In this document: in pieces, positions 16,582 through 27,195 of the stretch
Layout: every line of letters begins with the position of its first letter
Numbering within the stretch: position 1 is the first letter of the stretch
Assembly: GCF_000422325.1 (NCBI RefSeq)
Contig: NZ_KE383818.1
Span: 433,945-497,944 of the forward strand
Origin: Marinospirillum minutulum DSM 6287
Lineage (GTDB): Bacteria; Pseudomonadota; Gammaproteobacteria; Pseudomonadales; Halomonadaceae
Length of the DNA stretch: 64,000 nucleotides
Direction of reading: 5' to 3'
Notes under the pieces: model-generated
The model's input: the letters and a program-made list of their open reading frames with translations, nothing else
Told to the model about the DNA's origin: nothing
Database searches by the model: none
Made by a program: the position numbers and the translations under genes

Positions 16582-17397
16582 ATGCAAGATGATCTGGTTA
16601 AAGTTAATAACCTGCATTTTAGTCGTGGTGATAAGGCGATATTTTCTGGTGTTAACCTTAGTTTACGCAAAGGCAAGATAACGGCTATTTTAGGGCCTAG
16701 TGGTACGGGTAAAACAACCCTGCTGCACCTTATAGGAGGGCAGTTGCAGCCTGCTAGCGGCTCTGTTGAGGTTTTTGGTCAAGAAGTACCTAACTTAGGT
16801 CGCAAGGCATTATTTGAATTACGTAGTCGTATGGGTGTGCTGTTTCAGTCGGGTGCTTTGTTTACTGATATGACGGTGTTCGATAATGTCGCTTTTCCCT
16901 TACGTGTTCACACTAGCCTACCTGAAAGTATGATTAGAGACTTGGTATTAATTAAGCTTGAAGCTGTAGGTTTGCGGGGTGCGCGTAACTTGATGCCCGC
17001 TGAGCTTTCAGGAGGTATGGCTAGGCGAGTGGCTTTAGCTAGAGCCGTTGCCTTAGATCCTGAGTTATTAATGTACGATGAGCCTTTTGCTGGGCAAGAT
17101 CCTATTTCTATGGGGGTTTTGGTACAGTTGGTTAAACGCTTAAATCAGGCTTTGGGTTTAACTTCGGTTATTGTTTCGCATGATTTAGCAGAAACGCTTT
17201 CCATTGCTGATTACGCCTATATTTTAGCTGATGGCAAAGTTATAGCAGAGGGTACACCTGCTGAGTTGGATGCGTCTATGCAAGATGAAGTGCGTCAGTT
17301 TATTGGTGGGCTACCTGATGGCCCCGTTGCTTTTAATTATCCAGCGGTTAGCTTTGCTGATGATTTATTTGCTCAAGAGGATTTAACTTATGCTTGA
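16582..17397 (+). CDS. mlaF: Phospholipid transport ATPase MlaF
   Basis: MlaF is the cytoplasmic ATPase of the MlaFEDB complex that keeps phospholipids out of the outer leaflet of the outer membrane. Walker [10 protein letters not shown] lies near residue 38, the signature reads [33 protein letters not shown] (given here only as the family hallmark [14 protein letters not shown]), and the switch His sits in VIVSHDLAE. It is 271 residues and has GGAGAG before the ATG. It is the first gene of mlaFEDCB and overlaps mlaE by eight bases. Confidence 0.95.
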   Translation: MQDDLVKVNNLHFSRGDKAIFSGVNLSLRKGKITAILGPSGTGKTTLLHLIGGQLQPASGSVEVFGQEVPNLGRKALFELRSRMGVLFQSGALFTDMTVFDNVAFPLRVHTSLPESMIRDLVLIKLEAVGLRGARNLMPAELSGGMARRVALARAVALDPELLMYDEPFAGQDPISMGVLVQLVKRLNQALGLTSVIVSHDLAETLSIADYAYILADGKVIAEGTPAELDASMQDEVRQFIGGLPDGPVAFNYPAVSFADDLFAQEDLTYA

Positions 17398-18172
17398 TTG
17401 GCTTGCTCGTCTAGGGCGTCAAGGCCTGTTGCTTACTACTGCGCTTGGGCGGTCGAGTATCTTTCTTTTTCAATCTTTAGCTGGATTTCCTAAAAGTAGT
17501 GAAGCTTTAACTCTCTGGTTAAGGCAAGTTTATTCCGTGGGTGTTTTATCCTTAATCATTATTCTAGTATCAGGCTTGTTTATTGGTATGGTGCTAGCTT
17601 TGCAGGGTTATACCATCTTAGTTGATTTTGGTGCAGAACAAGCTTTAGGGCAGATGGTGGCGCTGAGTTTAACTCGTGAGCTAGCACCTGTAGTTGCAGC
17701 TTTGCTGTTTGCAGGGCGTGCAGGTTCAGCACTAACTGCTGAAATTGGTTTAATGAAAGCCACTGAGCAGCTATCGAGTTTAGAAATGATTGGTGTCGAT
17801 CCTTTGCGTCGTATTATTGCACCTAGACTGTTGGCGGGGTTTGTAGCCTTACCGGTATTAACGATTATTTTTACCTTTGTGGGTGTTTGGGGTGGCTGGT
17901 TAGTTGGAGTTGATTGGCTGGGCGTTGATGAAGGTGCGTTTTGGAGCAATATGCAGTCATCGGTTTCTTTTCGAGAAGATGTGCTTAATGGGGTAATTAA
18001 AAGCTTGGTATTTGCTTTTGTTGTAACTTGGATAGCTGTGTTTCAAGGCTATGATTTAGTGCCAACATCTGAAGGTATCAGTCGTGCCACTACTCGAACG
18101 GTGGTTTATTCTTCTTTGGCTGTGTTAGGACTGGATTTTGTTTTAACTGCACTAATGTTTAGTAATTTATAA
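17390..18172 (+). CDS. mlaE: Phospholipid transport permease MlaE
   Basis: MlaE is the inner-membrane permease of the Mla complex. It has about five to six hydrophobic segments, beginning with [20 protein letters not shown]. It carries the family motifs [20 protein letters not shown] and [18 protein letters not shown] in the region that couples to MlaF. At 260 residues it is the normal length. It overlaps mlaF and is followed 16 bases later by mlaD. Confidence 0.95.
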   Translation: MLDWLARLGRQGLLLTTALGRSSIFLFQSLAGFPKSSEALTLWLRQVYSVGVLSLIIILVSGLFIGMVLALQGYTILVDFGAEQALGQMVALSLTRELAPVVAALLFAGRAGSALTAEIGLMKATEQLSSLEMIGVDPLRRIIAPRLLAGFVALPVLTIIFTFVGVWGGWLVGVDWLGVDEGAFWSNMQSSVSFREDVLNGVIKSLVFAFVVTWIAVFQGYDLVPTSEGISRATTRTVVYSSLAVLGLDFVLTALMFSNL

Positions 18173-18188
18173 GTAGGTGGATTAAATA

Positions 18189-18653
18189 ATGCGTAATCAA
18201 CGTTGGGTAGAAGTGACTGTCGGTGCCTTTATGCTATTGGGTTTTGCCGCTTTATTATTTTTGGCTTTTAAAGTGAGTGGCTTAGCACAATCTTCTGAAC
18301 AGGATGGTTTTGAGGTTGAAGCCTGCTTTGGCGATATAGGTGGGTTAAAACCAAGATCAAGAGTTACCCTAGCAGGTGTCACGGTTGGTCGTGTTGCTGC
18401 TATTGATTTAGATTTTCAGTGGTTTGAAGCCTGTGTAACCCTACAGCTTGATAAAAATTTAGCTAATAAACTAACGACTGATACTGCAGCTGCCATTCAA
18501 ACAGCAGGCTTGCTAGGTGATAATTACATTAGCCTAACACCAGGTATTGATGAAACCTACCTTGCTGCTGGAGATAGCTTAAAAGATACCCAGTCAGCAC
18601 TTATTTTAGAGCAGCTTGTTAACCAATTTATTTCTAACTCAAGCAAGGATTAG
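18189..18653 (+). CDS. mlaD: MCE-domain lipid-binding protein MlaD
   Basis: MlaD forms a hexameric MCE ring anchored in the inner membrane and receives or hands on phospholipid to MlaC. A single N-terminal membrane segment (GAFMLLGFAALLFLAFKVSGL) covers about residues 11-31. The MCE domain follows, with GLKPRSRVTLAGVTVGRV and GLLGDNYISLTPG, the typical pattern. It is 154 residues long. The gene lies between mlaE and mlaC with short gaps. Confidence 0.95.
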   Translation: MRNQRWVEVTVGAFMLLGFAALLFLAFKVSGLAQSSEQDGFEVEACFGDIGGLKPRSRVTLAGVTVGRVAAIDLDFQWFEACVTLQLDKNLANKLTTDTAAAIQTAGLLGDNYISLTPGIDETYLAAGDSLKDTQSALILEQLVNQFISNSSKD

Positions 18654-18662
18654 AGAAGAGTA

Positions 18663-19310
18663 ATGAAGTCTTTTAGAATTATTTATATAAGTTTGCTATT
18701 TCTTGGGTTAATGACTAGCCAAGCTCAGGCTGAAGTTAGTAATTCATCGCAACAGGTGGTTAAGCAGGGCATTGCCGATTTAACCGAGGTTTTTGAGAGC
18801 AGTAAATCAATTTATGCAACTGATCCTCAGCAGCTTTATAACAAGCTAGATACCGCCTTGCAGCCTTATGTTGATTTTCGCTATATCAGTGCTCGAGTGA
18901 TGGGTGGGCGTTATTTTCGTGCCGCCACACCAGCGCAACGTACTGAATTTGCGACTACCTTTCAAACAACACTGGTAAAAACTTTTGGACAGGGTTTGAT
19001 GAATTTTGACTACCGAGAGTTTGATCTTCAGCTAGAAGAACGGGAGACTCGTTTTGAAGACCAAGATAATGTTGCTTTAGATGTGGTCGCTAAGGATGGA
19101 AAGCGCTACCCGCTAACTTTTACTCTGCGTTTAAGCGGGGGAGAGTGGAAGATTATTAACCTAATCGTTAATGGCGTTAATCTAGGGTTAACGTTTAACA
19201 GCCAATTTGATCGAGCCATGCGTGAAAATAATCGTGATTTTGATCTGGTTATTGCTAACTGGTCACCTGACCAAACCCTGGGAGAACTACAAAAGGGTGA
19301 GGTTGAATAA
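18663..19310 (+). CDS. mlaC: Periplasmic phospholipid carrier MlaC
   Basis: MlaC is the soluble periplasmic shuttle that exchanges phospholipid between the MlaA-porin complex and MlaFEDB. A signal peptide of about 23 residues ends at SQAQA before EVSNSSQQV. The MlaC (Ttg2D) fold has VDFRYISARVMGGRYFRAATPAQRTEF-type sequence (short form VDFRYISARVMG) and LIVNGVNLGLTFNSQFDRAM near the end. It is 215 residues and overlaps mlaB by one base (TAATG). Confidence 0.94.
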   Translation: MKSFRIIYISLLFLGLMTSQAQAEVSNSSQQVVKQGIADLTEVFESSKSIYATDPQQLYNKLDTALQPYVDFRYISARVMGGRYFRAATPAQRTEFATTFQTTLVKTFGQGLMNFDYREFDLQLEERETRFEDQDNVALDVVAKDGKRYPLTFTLRLSGGEWKIINLIVNGVNLGLTFNSQFDRAMRENNRDFDLVIANWSPDQTLGELQKGEVE

Positions 19311-19618
19311 TGGCTAAACTGCAGCAGTTAAGTTGCGGCAACTGGTCTTTAGTGGGCCAGGTTGAATTTGCCACTGCAGAAAAACTAGCTGAAGCGTTAA
19401 AAATAGAAGATAAAGCAAAAAAACTACAGGTTTCTTTAAAAGAAGCCAGTGGTGGCTCGGCTTTACTTCTAGTCTTGCTGGCTTGGCAACGCCGCTGCTT
19501 GGCTCTGGGTGCAGAACTCAGTTTAGTTGATGTGCCGCTACAGTTACAAAAAGTTGCTGAATTAAGCCATTTACAGAACCTACTACCCTTGGTGTTTAAC
19601 ACTAAAGTACTTAGCTAA
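19310..19618 (+). CDS. mlaB: STAS-domain protein MlaB
   Basis: MlaB is a small cytoplasmic STAS protein that binds MlaF and is needed for complex assembly and ATPase activity. The 102 residues show the STAS pattern of strands and helices, with LSCGNWSLVGQVEFATA at the start and a SGGSALLLVLLAWQRR segment in place of the anti-sigma antagonist phosphorylation loop. STAS sequences diverge strongly, so position as the last mla gene is important support. Confidence 0.87.
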   Translation: MAKLQQLSCGNWSLVGQVEFATAEKLAEALKIEDKAKKLQVSLKEASGGSALLLVLLAWQRRCLALGAELSLVDVPLQLQKVAELSHLQNLLPLVFNTKVLS

Positions 19619-19711
19619 GGTGCCCAAGCGCAGCCTTTTCAGTTATTATGCCTAAGATTAATAAGCTAAAAATATTTTAGGCAGCTGCTGTTTATTTATT
19701 AAGGAGTAACC

Positions 19712-19972
19712 ATGCAAGCCCAGACCTTGAAAGAAATGTTAGAAAGCCGTATTCCCGAGTGTGAGTTTATAGTTAAGGGTGATGATGGGCGGCATTTTGA
19801 AGTAATCGCTGTTGGCGAAGTGTTTGCTAGTTTGCCTAGTCCTGTTAAAAAGCAGCAACTTGTTTTTTCTGCATTAAGTGAAGAGTTTGCGACAGACAAG
19901 CTTCATGCCATGGCATTAAAAACCTACACCCCAGAACAATGGGCAAAAGTTAAAGATTTACAGGCATTTTAA
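19712..19972 (+). CDS. ibaG: BolA-family protein IbaG
   Basis: IbaG is a BolA-like protein that, with monothiol glutaredoxin, binds a [2Fe-2S] cluster. In E. coli it is linked to acid resistance and lies beside mlaB and murA, as here. The 86 residues contain the BolA beta-alpha pattern, with LESRIPECEFIVKGDDGRHFEV and KLHAMALKTYTPEQW; the conserved His in the last motif is a cluster ligand. AAGGAG precedes the ATG. The 93-base gap after mlaB shows no confident promoter. murA starts 15 bases later. Confidence 0.92.
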   Translation: MQAQTLKEMLESRIPECEFIVKGDDGRHFEVIAVGEVFASLPSPVKKQQLVFSALSEEFATDKLHAMALKTYTPEQWAKVKDLQAF

Positions 19973-21250
<1,278 letters not shown>

Positions 21251-21272
21251 TAAAAGATTAACGAGAGAAATA

Positions 21273-21923
21273 ATGCCACTAAGTCTAACGCTAGCCCTTT
21301 CTAAAGGGCGAATTCTAGATGATACCCTGCCACTTCTAGCTGATGCTGGCATAGTGCCAGCAGAAGATATTAGTAAAAGCCGCAAACTAATATTTGATAC
21401 TAACCTACCGGGTGTTCGTTTGCTGATTATCCGTGCTACCGATGTGCCTACCTATGTTGAGCTAGGTGCAGCAGACCTAGGTGTATCAGGTAAAGATGTG
21501 CTGATAGAGCATGGTGGTAGTGGTATGTATGAACCCTTAGATTTAAAAATTGCTGCTTGTAAGCTAATGACCGCAGCCATTAAAGGTTCAGTACAACCAG
21601 AAGGTCGTCGTCGTGTTGCCACTAAATTTGTGAATACGGCTAAGCGCTGGTATGCCGAACAAGGCATTCAAGTTGATTTAATTAAACTCTACGGTGGCAT
21701 GGAATTAGCGCCCATTATGGGCTTGGCTGACGAAATCGTCGATATTGTTGATACGGGTAACACACTAAAAGCAAATGGTTTAGAGCCACGCGAATTTATT
21801 GCTGATATTTCTTCACGCTTGGTTGTTAACCGTGCTTCAATGAAAATGAAGTACCAGTTAATTCAACCGCTGCTAGATCGCTTACGTTTAGCAGTTGAAA
21901 AACGCTCAACTACTTCTACCTAA
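21273..21923 (+). CDS. hisG: ATP phosphoribosyltransferase, short form
   Basis: HisG joins ATP and PRPP in the first step of histidine synthesis. At 216 residues it is the short form, which lacks the C-terminal regulatory domain and works with HisZ; hisZ is not in this window. [16 protein letters not shown] at the start, [14 protein letters not shown] in the middle and [17 protein letters not shown] near residue 160 (PRPP site) are clear. The start is ATG 21273, preceded by GAGAG. The longer frame from 21240 begins inside murA and adds non-family residues. Confidence 0.95.
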   Translation: MPLSLTLALSKGRILDDTLPLLADAGIVPAEDISKSRKLIFDTNLPGVRLLIIRATDVPTYVELGAADLGVSGKDVLIEHGGSGMYEPLDLKIAACKLMTAAIKGSVQPEGRRRVATKFVNTAKRWYAEQGIQVDLIKLYGGMELAPIMGLADEIVDIVDTGNTLKANGLEPREFIADISSRLVVNRASMKMKYQLIQPLLDRLRLAVEKRSTTST

Positions 21924-21948
21924 TCAAATTTGTTGCTTGGAATTAAAA

Positions 21949-23259
21949 ATGAGTTCGACTCTTGCTGTAAGAAGACTAAATGCAAATAATCCAGATTTTT
22001 CTACTACCTTAGATAAGTTACTTGCTTGGGAGGGGGTTTCCAATGCCAAGGTACAAGAACAGGTAGAGACAATTATTGCTGAGGTTCGTCAAAAAGGTGA
22101 TGCCGCTGTCTTAGCCTTTACACAAAAGTTTGACCAGCATCCAGCAACCGAGTTTTCTCAGCTAGAAGTTTCTCAGCAGCAACTAAAAGCCGCTTATGAA
22201 AGCTTGCCTGCCAAAAGACGTGAAGCTTTAGAGGTAGCGGCTAAGCGTGTAACCAGCTATCACGAACATCAAAAACAACCCTCTTGGAACTACACCGAAG
22301 CAGACGGAACCCTGTTAGGCCAACAGGTAACACCACTCGACCGTGTTGGTGTTTATGTGCCCGGCGGTAAGGCAGCCTACCCTTCTTCCGTTTTAATGAA
22401 TGTGCTGCCTGCAAAAGTAGCAGGTGTTAAAGAAATTATTATGGTGGCTCCAGCGCCCAAAGGTGAGTTAAACCCCTTGGTGTTAGGAGCAGCTTATTTG
22501 GCGGGTGCAACAAGGGTATTTGCACTAGGCGGTGCGCAAGCCGTTGCAGCCTTGGCTTATGGTACAGAAACCGTACCAGCCTGCGACAAAATAGTCGGTC
22601 CGGGTAATATTTATGTCGCCACTGCTAAGCGTGCTGTATTTGGCAAGGTTGGCATAGATATGATTGCTGGCCCCTCAGAGATTTTAGTGGTTGGTGATGG
22701 AGAAACAGATCCGGATTGGATAGCGATGGATTTATTCTCCCAAGCTGAACACGATGAAGATGCCCAATCTATTTTAATTAGTTGGAATGCTGCTTGGTTA
22801 GATAAAGTGGAAAAGAGTATTCGTAAACTACTACCCACCATGGAACGAGCAGAAATTATTAAGGCATCATTAGAAAATCGTGGTGCACTAATTCAGGTTG
22901 AAAATGAGGCACAAGCCGTTGAACTAATTAACCGCATTGCGCCAGAGCACCTAGAGTTATCGGTTGCCGACCCAGAGGCTTGGCTACCTAATATTCGTCA
23001 TGCTGGCGCTATTTTTATGGGGCGTTACACGGCTGAGGCAATAGGTGATTACTGTGCTGGACCCAACCACGTTTTACCTACCTCAGGTACAGCGCGTTTT
23101 TCTTCACCACTGGGTGTGTATGATTTTCAAAAGCGTTCTTCACTTATTTTTTGCTCACCTGAAGGTGCTGCCACCTTAGGGCGCATTGCCAACGAGCTAG
23201 CAGAAGGTGAATCCCTGACTGCTCATGCTCGCTCAGCAGCTTACCGTATTAAAGACTAA
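21949..23259 (+). CDS. hisD: Histidinol dehydrogenase
   Basis: HisD performs the last two steps of histidine synthesis, oxidising histidinol to histidine with two NAD+. It is a zinc enzyme of 436 residues. [33 protein letters not shown] and the zinc and catalytic His residues in [12 protein letters not shown] and RIAPEHLEL are visible. The start is ATG 21949; a longer frame from 21895 overlaps hisG and adds non-family sequence, and the ribosome-binding site is weak either way. It ends 13 bases before the convergent protease gene, with no room for a terminator hairpin. Confidence 0.96.
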   Translation: MSSTLAVRRLNANNPDFSTTLDKLLAWEGVSNAKVQEQVETIIAEVRQKGDAAVLAFTQKFDQHPATEFSQLEVSQQQLKAAYESLPAKRREALEVAAKRVTSYHEHQKQPSWNYTEADGTLLGQQVTPLDRVGVYVPGGKAAYPSSVLMNVLPAKVAGVKEIIMVAPAPKGELNPLVLGAAYLAGATRVFALGGAQAVAALAYGTETVPACDKIVGPGNIYVATAKRAVFGKVGIDMIAGPSEILVVGDGETDPDWIAMDLFSQAEHDEDAQSILISWNAAWLDKVEKSIRKLLPTMERAEIIKASLENRGALIQVENEAQAVELINRIAPEHLELSVADPEAWLPNIRHAGAIFMGRYTAEAIGDYCAGPNHVLPTSGTARFSSPLGVYDFQKRSSLIFCSPEGAATLGRIANELAEGESLTAHARSAAYRIKD

Positions 23260-23272
23260 AGCAAACTAGACC

Positions 23273-24430
23273 TTAACGCTGAGGGCTAGCAGGACGCTGG
23301 CCTATGGTTGCTGTTAACGCTTTACTGCGGCCATTACGGCTAAGGTTAAAGACAACTTGAGTGTTAGGTTTTAGTCCTGCTATGTAGTTAATGGCAGCTC
23401 TAGCGCCTTCTACCTTTCTATTGTTAATGTGAGTGATCACATCACCTGGTTTCAAACCTGCTTTATCGGCCGGGCCATTCCGTAACAACCCTGCTACTAG
23501 AATACCCTGAGTATCCTCTAGTTTAAGCGATTGTGCTAAAGCACTAGTCAACTCTTGCACCTCAATACCCATCCAACCACGTACTACAAAGCCTTCGTTA
23601 ATTAAATCTAGCATGATCTGTTTGGCTAGATTAGAAGGAATAGCAAAGCCGATGCCTTGTGAACCACCTGAGCGAGTAAAGATAGCTGTATTAATACCTA
23701 ATAATTGACCGTAAGGATTAACCAAAGCACCGCCTGAATTACCGGGGTTAATTGCTGCGTCGGTTTGAATAAAGTCTTCGTAAGTATTAATGCCTAAACT
23801 ATTACGACCTAGCGCACTAATGATACCTTGGGTTACTGTTTGGCCCACGCCAAAAGGATTACCTATGGCTAGCACTACATCACCTACTTCTAAAGTGTCT
23901 GAAGAGGCAAGAGAAATCATGGGTAGGTTATCGAGTTCAATTTTGAGTACAGCTAAGTCTGATTCAGGGTCACTACCAATAATACGCGCAAAGGTTTCTC
24001 TACCATCCCTTAGCGCAACTCGAATTTCATCGGCATTATTAACAACATGGTGGTTGGTTAAAATATAACCTTCGCTACTCACTAAAACACCTGAGCCAAG
24101 GCTAGACTGCATACGTTTTTGAGTGGGTAGGTTTTCTTGTCCAAAAAAATGACGAAAGAAAGGGTCATTCATAAAGGGGTTGGTTTGTTGTGCTACTAGC
24201 TTGGTGGTATAGATATTAACTACAGCAGGTGCAGCCATACGTACCGCAGAAGCATAAGAAACTGGGCCTTCTTGGCGGGCAACTAGCAGTGGCTCGCTAG
24301 CATGAATTTCAGCTAAAGCTTGGTTGACTGCTGGTTGCCCCGTTAGGCTAGGAAAAGCTTGTAGCAATAAAGCGGCAAAAAGTAGACCGCTGATTAAGGG
24401 CCAGACAAGTTGTGGCTTTAAAAATTTCAT
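23273..24430 (-). CDS. DegS/AlgW-type periplasmic serine protease
   Basis: This is a membrane-anchored trypsin-like protease with one PDZ domain. In relatives it is activated by misfolded porins and cuts the anti-sigma factor, starting the envelope stress response. An N-terminal membrane segment (LISGLLFAALLLQAF) is followed by the protease domain with the catalytic triad: His in LTNHHVVNNAD, Asp in GSDPESDLAVLKIE and Ser in NPGNSGGALVNPYG. A single PDZ domain covers about residues 285-375. The single PDZ and membrane anchor favour DegS/AlgW over DegP/DegQ. The gene order after hisD matches Pseudomonas algW. Confidence 0.92.
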   Translation of the reverse strand: MKFLKPQLVWPLISGLLFAALLLQAFPSLTGQPAVNQALAEIHASEPLLVARQEGPVSYASAVRMAAPAVVNIYTTKLVAQQTNPFMNDPFFRHFFGQENLPTQKRMQSSLGSGVLVSSEGYILTNHHVVNNADEIRVALRDGRETFARIIGSDPESDLAVLKIELDNLPMISLASSDTLEVGDVVLAIGNPFGVGQTVTQGIISALGRNSLGINTYEDFIQTDAAINPGNSGGALVNPYGQLLGINTAIFTRSGGSQGIGFAIPSNLAKQIMLDLINEGFVVRGWMGIEVQELTSALAQSLKLEDTQGILVAGLLRNGPADKAGLKPGDVITHINNRKVEGARAAINYIAGLKPNTQVVFNLSRNGRSKALTATIGQRPASPQR

Positions 24431-24550
24431 GAATTAAAGTAACTCCAGCAAAGCTTAGGTAGACTAATTTTACCTGACTAATGAATGATTTGCTGAGTGA
24501 AATTGGGGCAAATTTTATATAAAACAAGTAACAGTAATTGAGGAAGAGGC

Positions 24551-25309
24551 ATGACGGTTGAATTAAAAGTACTGATTACAGAACTAGATAACTATTTACA
24601 AATACAGGATTTTAAAGACTATTGCCCTAATGGTTTGCAAGTTGAAGGTAAAAGCCAAATCAAAAAAATTGTAACAGGTGTAACAGCATCCCAAGCACTA
24701 ATTGAAAAAGCCCTAGCCAGTAAAGCCGATGCCTTGTTAGTACACCATGGTTATTTTTGGAAGGGTGAAGCGCAGCCGCTTGTTGGCATGAAAGGTAAGC
24801 GAGTAGCAACTTTAATGCGTAACGATATAAGTTTAATTGCTTACCATCTACCCTTAGATGCCCACCCAAAATTAGGCAATAACCAACAGCTAGCCGAGGT
24901 GATGGGTTGGAAAGTAACGGGGGTGATGGACTCGCCTAGCTGGCCTTTAGGTTTGGTTGGCGAGCTGGTTGAGCCCTTGGCAGCAAAAGATTTTTCTGAA
25001 CAGCTAACAAAAACCTTGGGTCAGCAGCCACTCCACCTAGCCGGACATGAGCGGCCAATTAAAACCTTAGCTTGGTGTACTGGTTCAGCAGAAGGGGGTA
25101 TTTATCGTGCTGCTGAATTAGGCGTAGATGCCTACATTAGTGGTGAGGTGAGTGAGCAAACACTGCATGCGGCTCAAGAGTTGGGTATAGATTATTTTGC
25201 CGCAGGGCATCATGCAACAGAGCGTTATGGTGTAAAAGCTTTAGGGGAGTGGATAGCAAGCAAGTGGCAGGTTGACTGTGAGTTTATTGATTTGCCTAAC
25301 CCTGTTTAG
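24551..25309 (+). CDS. NIF3/YbgI-family metal-binding protein
   Basis: The NIF3 family forms toroidal hexamers with a two-metal site; members are annotated as GTP cyclohydrolase 1 type 2, but the physiological role is not settled. Metal ligands are visible in ADALLVHHGYFWKGE and AGHHATERYGVKALGEW. DYCPNGLQVEG at the N-terminus (here KDYCPNGLQVEG) is a hallmark. The 252 residues match the short bacterial form, without the inserted PII-like domain. GAGGAAGAGG lies before the ATG. It diverges from the protease gene; the 120-base gap between them must hold both promoters. Confidence 0.9.
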   Translation: MTVELKVLITELDNYLQIQDFKDYCPNGLQVEGKSQIKKIVTGVTASQALIEKALASKADALLVHHGYFWKGEAQPLVGMKGKRVATLMRNDISLIAYHLPLDAHPKLGNNQQLAEVMGWKVTGVMDSPSWPLGLVGELVEPLAAKDFSEQLTKTLGQQPLHLAGHERPIKTLAWCTGSAEGGIYRAAELGVDAYISGEVSEQTLHAAQELGIDYFAAGHHATERYGVKALGEWIASKWQVDCEFIDLPNPV

Positions 25310-25320
25310 CCAAGGTGGTT

Positions 25321-25357
25321 ACCTACCTGTGCTAATAATTAAGTTCACAGGTAGGTT
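25321..25357. terminator. Hairpin between the convergent NIF3 and YhcB genes
   Basis: An 11-bp perfect stem, ACCTACCTGTG / CACAGGTAGGT (25321-25331 and 25346-25356), with a 14-base loop lies between two convergent genes. The T-run is poor on both strands, so termination is likely but not certain. Confidence 0.55.
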
Positions 25358-25362
25358 AAAGC

Positions 25363-25893
25363 TTATTTTGTTTTAGGTTCAAAAACTTCAGGCTTAAGGC
25401 CAAAGTCTTCAGCTAGTGTGCCGCCGGACTTATCTGCAGCGTAATCTCTAGGCGGTTCAAAGCTTGGTTGTTGGAAGTTTTCAGATAAAGTACCGCCTTC
25501 CTTATTAGAGGCATAGTCTCTAGGCGGCTGATAATCGTTAGCTGTCCATTGTTCTGCTGCTTGATCTAGCATTTTTTGATCTTCCGATTTGCCAGTTAAG
25601 CGTTTAACTATCCCTTCATCGCTGCAAAGCTGACTTGCATCGGTTGCTAGTTGATTTTCCATGTTTTGCAATTGTTTGCTAAGCGAAGAAATGCTATTAG
25701 CTGTACGTGAAAAATGATCATTTAAGCTTTCACGGACTTGGTTTAACTCTAGCTCCCGCTCAGTTAATTGGTGGCGAATTTTGGTGTTTTGCACAGCACT
25801 AGTATTCATCCTACGATAAACCAAAGCACCTATAGCCCCACCAACTAAAAAGGATGTAAGAAGATAAAACCATTGGATATCAGCAAAGTTCAC
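25363..25893 (-). CDS. YhcB/ZapG-family (DUF1043) membrane protein with C-terminal peptide repeat
   Basis: The YhcB family consists of single-span inner-membrane proteins with a coiled coil that link division and envelope growth. The membrane segment FYLLTSFLVGGAIGALVY covers about residues 9-26. A coiled coil spans about 35-85, with heptad-like Leu spacing in IRHQLTERELELNQVRESL. The start chosen is GTG 25893 (176 residues), with GAGGAG seven bases upstream; the ATG at 25950 lacks this and adds a Cys-rich stretch unlike the family. The C-terminus holds two near-identical segments, PPRDYASNKEGGTLSENF and PPRDYAADKSGGTLAEDF. It is divergent from zapE, as in many gammaproteobacteria. Confidence 0.88.
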   Translation of the reverse strand: MNFADIQWFYLLTSFLVGGAIGALVYRRMNTSAVQNTKIRHQLTERELELNQVRESLNDHFSRTANSISSLSKQLQNMENQLATDASQLCSDEGIVKRLTGKSEDQKMLDQAAEQWTANDYQPPRDYASNKEGGTLSENFQQPSFEPPRDYAADKSGGTLAEDFGLKPEVFEPKTK

Positions 25894-26021
25894 GTGCAGC
25901 TCCTCAAATTGGTGGCGAGTAAATACCGCCCTACAGTTGTTACCGCACATTATATCGGTCAGATGTGACTAGAGGTCAAGCCTTGCTAGCTAGGTTCTAG
26001 GGTTTAATCGTCTCACAGGCT

Positions 26022-26050
26022 TTGGAAGAGCCTTCTAGCTAGCGTATAAT
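26022..26050 (+). promoter_or_regulatory. Strong candidate sigma-70 promoter for zapE
   Basis: TTGGAA (26022-26027) and a perfect TATAAT (26045-26050) are separated by 17 bases, about 54 bases before the zapE ATG. The spacer ends in CTAGCTAGC (26035-26043), and its inverted partner GCTAGCTAG lies upstream at 25985-25993. This is assigned by consensus match only. Confidence 0.6.
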
Positions 26051-26103
26051 CTGCCCGTTTTATGGTTAACCGTTTTAATTAGAAGGGTAAGGGTAAAAAG
26101 TAC

Positions 26104-27195
26104 ATGACTCCCATGGAGCGTTATCTACAAGATCTTAAGCGGGAAGGTTTTAAGTCTGATCCTGCCCAAAAGCTTGCCGTTGAGCACCTGCAAAGGCTAC
26201 ACGATGATTTAGTCAATTCTGAGCAGGCAACCTCTAGCGGAATTTTTTCACGGCTACTAAAAAAGAAAACAAGCCAACCCATTAAAGGCCTGTATTTTTG
26301 GGGCGGTGTAGGGCGTGGTAAAACTTATTTAGTTGATACCTTCTTTGAATGCCTACCTTTTAAGCAAAAGATGCGTAATCATTTTCATCGGTTTATGCAG
26401 AGGGTTCATGCAGATTTAAAAAAATACGATGGGCAGGCTAATCCACTTAAGTTAGTAGCCAAACAACTAGCCAGTGAAGTTAGAGTACTTTGTTTAGATG
26501 AGTTTTATGTAAAAGATATTACCGATGCGATGATACTTGGCAACCTAATGGAAGCCTTGTTTGAAGAAGGCGTAGTGCTGGTGACTACTTCCAATATTGT
26601 GCCTGATGAGTTGTATAAAAATGGTTTGCAGCGTTCACGTTTTTTACCTGCCATCGATTTGCTTAAACGTTTTACTGAAGTGGTTAACGTCGATAGCGGG
26701 GTTGATTACCGTTTACGTACTTTAACTCAAGCAGAGATATACCACTCACCCTTAGATGCCGCTGCGGATCAAAGTTTAAACAAAAGTTTTGATGCAATGG
26801 TAAGGGTTGAAGGGCTGAAAAATGAGCCTATAACGATTAATGGGCGTGCGATACTAGCCCGTCGGGTGCATGATGGTATTGCTTGGTTTGAATTTGATGA
26901 GTTGTGTGACGGGCCACGAAGTCAATATGACTATATTGAGTTATCTAAAATTTTTCATACTGTGTTTTTATCTGATGTACCTCAATTAGGTGTTGAAAAA
27001 GACGACCAAACTCGACGCTTTATCAATTTAATTGATGAGTTTTATGACCGCAGTGTGAAAGTAATTATTTCTGCAGCTGCCAGTATAGAAAACATCTATT
27101 CAGGTGGTAGTTTGGCTTTTGAAATGGATCGCACCAAAAGCCGTTTGTTGGAAATGCAGTCGCATGAATATTTGGCAAGAGAGCATAAGCCCTAG
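26104..27195 (+). CDS. zapE: Cell division ATPase ZapE (AFG1 family)
   Basis: ZapE is an AFG1-type ATPase that binds FtsZ and acts late in constriction, mainly under stress or low oxygen in E. coli. KGLYFWGGVGRGKTYLVDTF gives the Walker A motif near residue 68, followed by RNHFHRFMQRVHADL and the Walker B motif VLCLDEFYVKDITDAMILGNL (core LCLDEF). It is 363 residues, full length. The gene is divergent from the YhcB/ZapG gene and followed by rplM after a 175-base leader region. The pairing of two division-linked genes here is conserved. Confidence 0.95.
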   Translation: MTPMERYLQDLKREGFKSDPAQKLAVEHLQRLHDDLVNSEQATSSGIFSRLLKKKTSQPIKGLYFWGGVGRGKTYLVDTFFECLPFKQKMRNHFHRFMQRVHADLKKYDGQANPLKLVAKQLASEVRVLCLDEFYVKDITDAMILGNLMEALFEEGVVLVTTSNIVPDELYKNGLQRSRFLPAIDLLKRFTEVVNVDSGVDYRLRTLTQAEIYHSPLDAAADQSLNKSFDAMVRVEGLKNEPITINGRAILARRVHDGIAWFEFDELCDGPRSQYDYIELSKIFHTVFLSDVPQLGVEKDDQTRRFINLIDEFYDRSVKVIISAAASIENIYSGGSLAFEMDRTKSRLLEMQSHEYLAREHKP

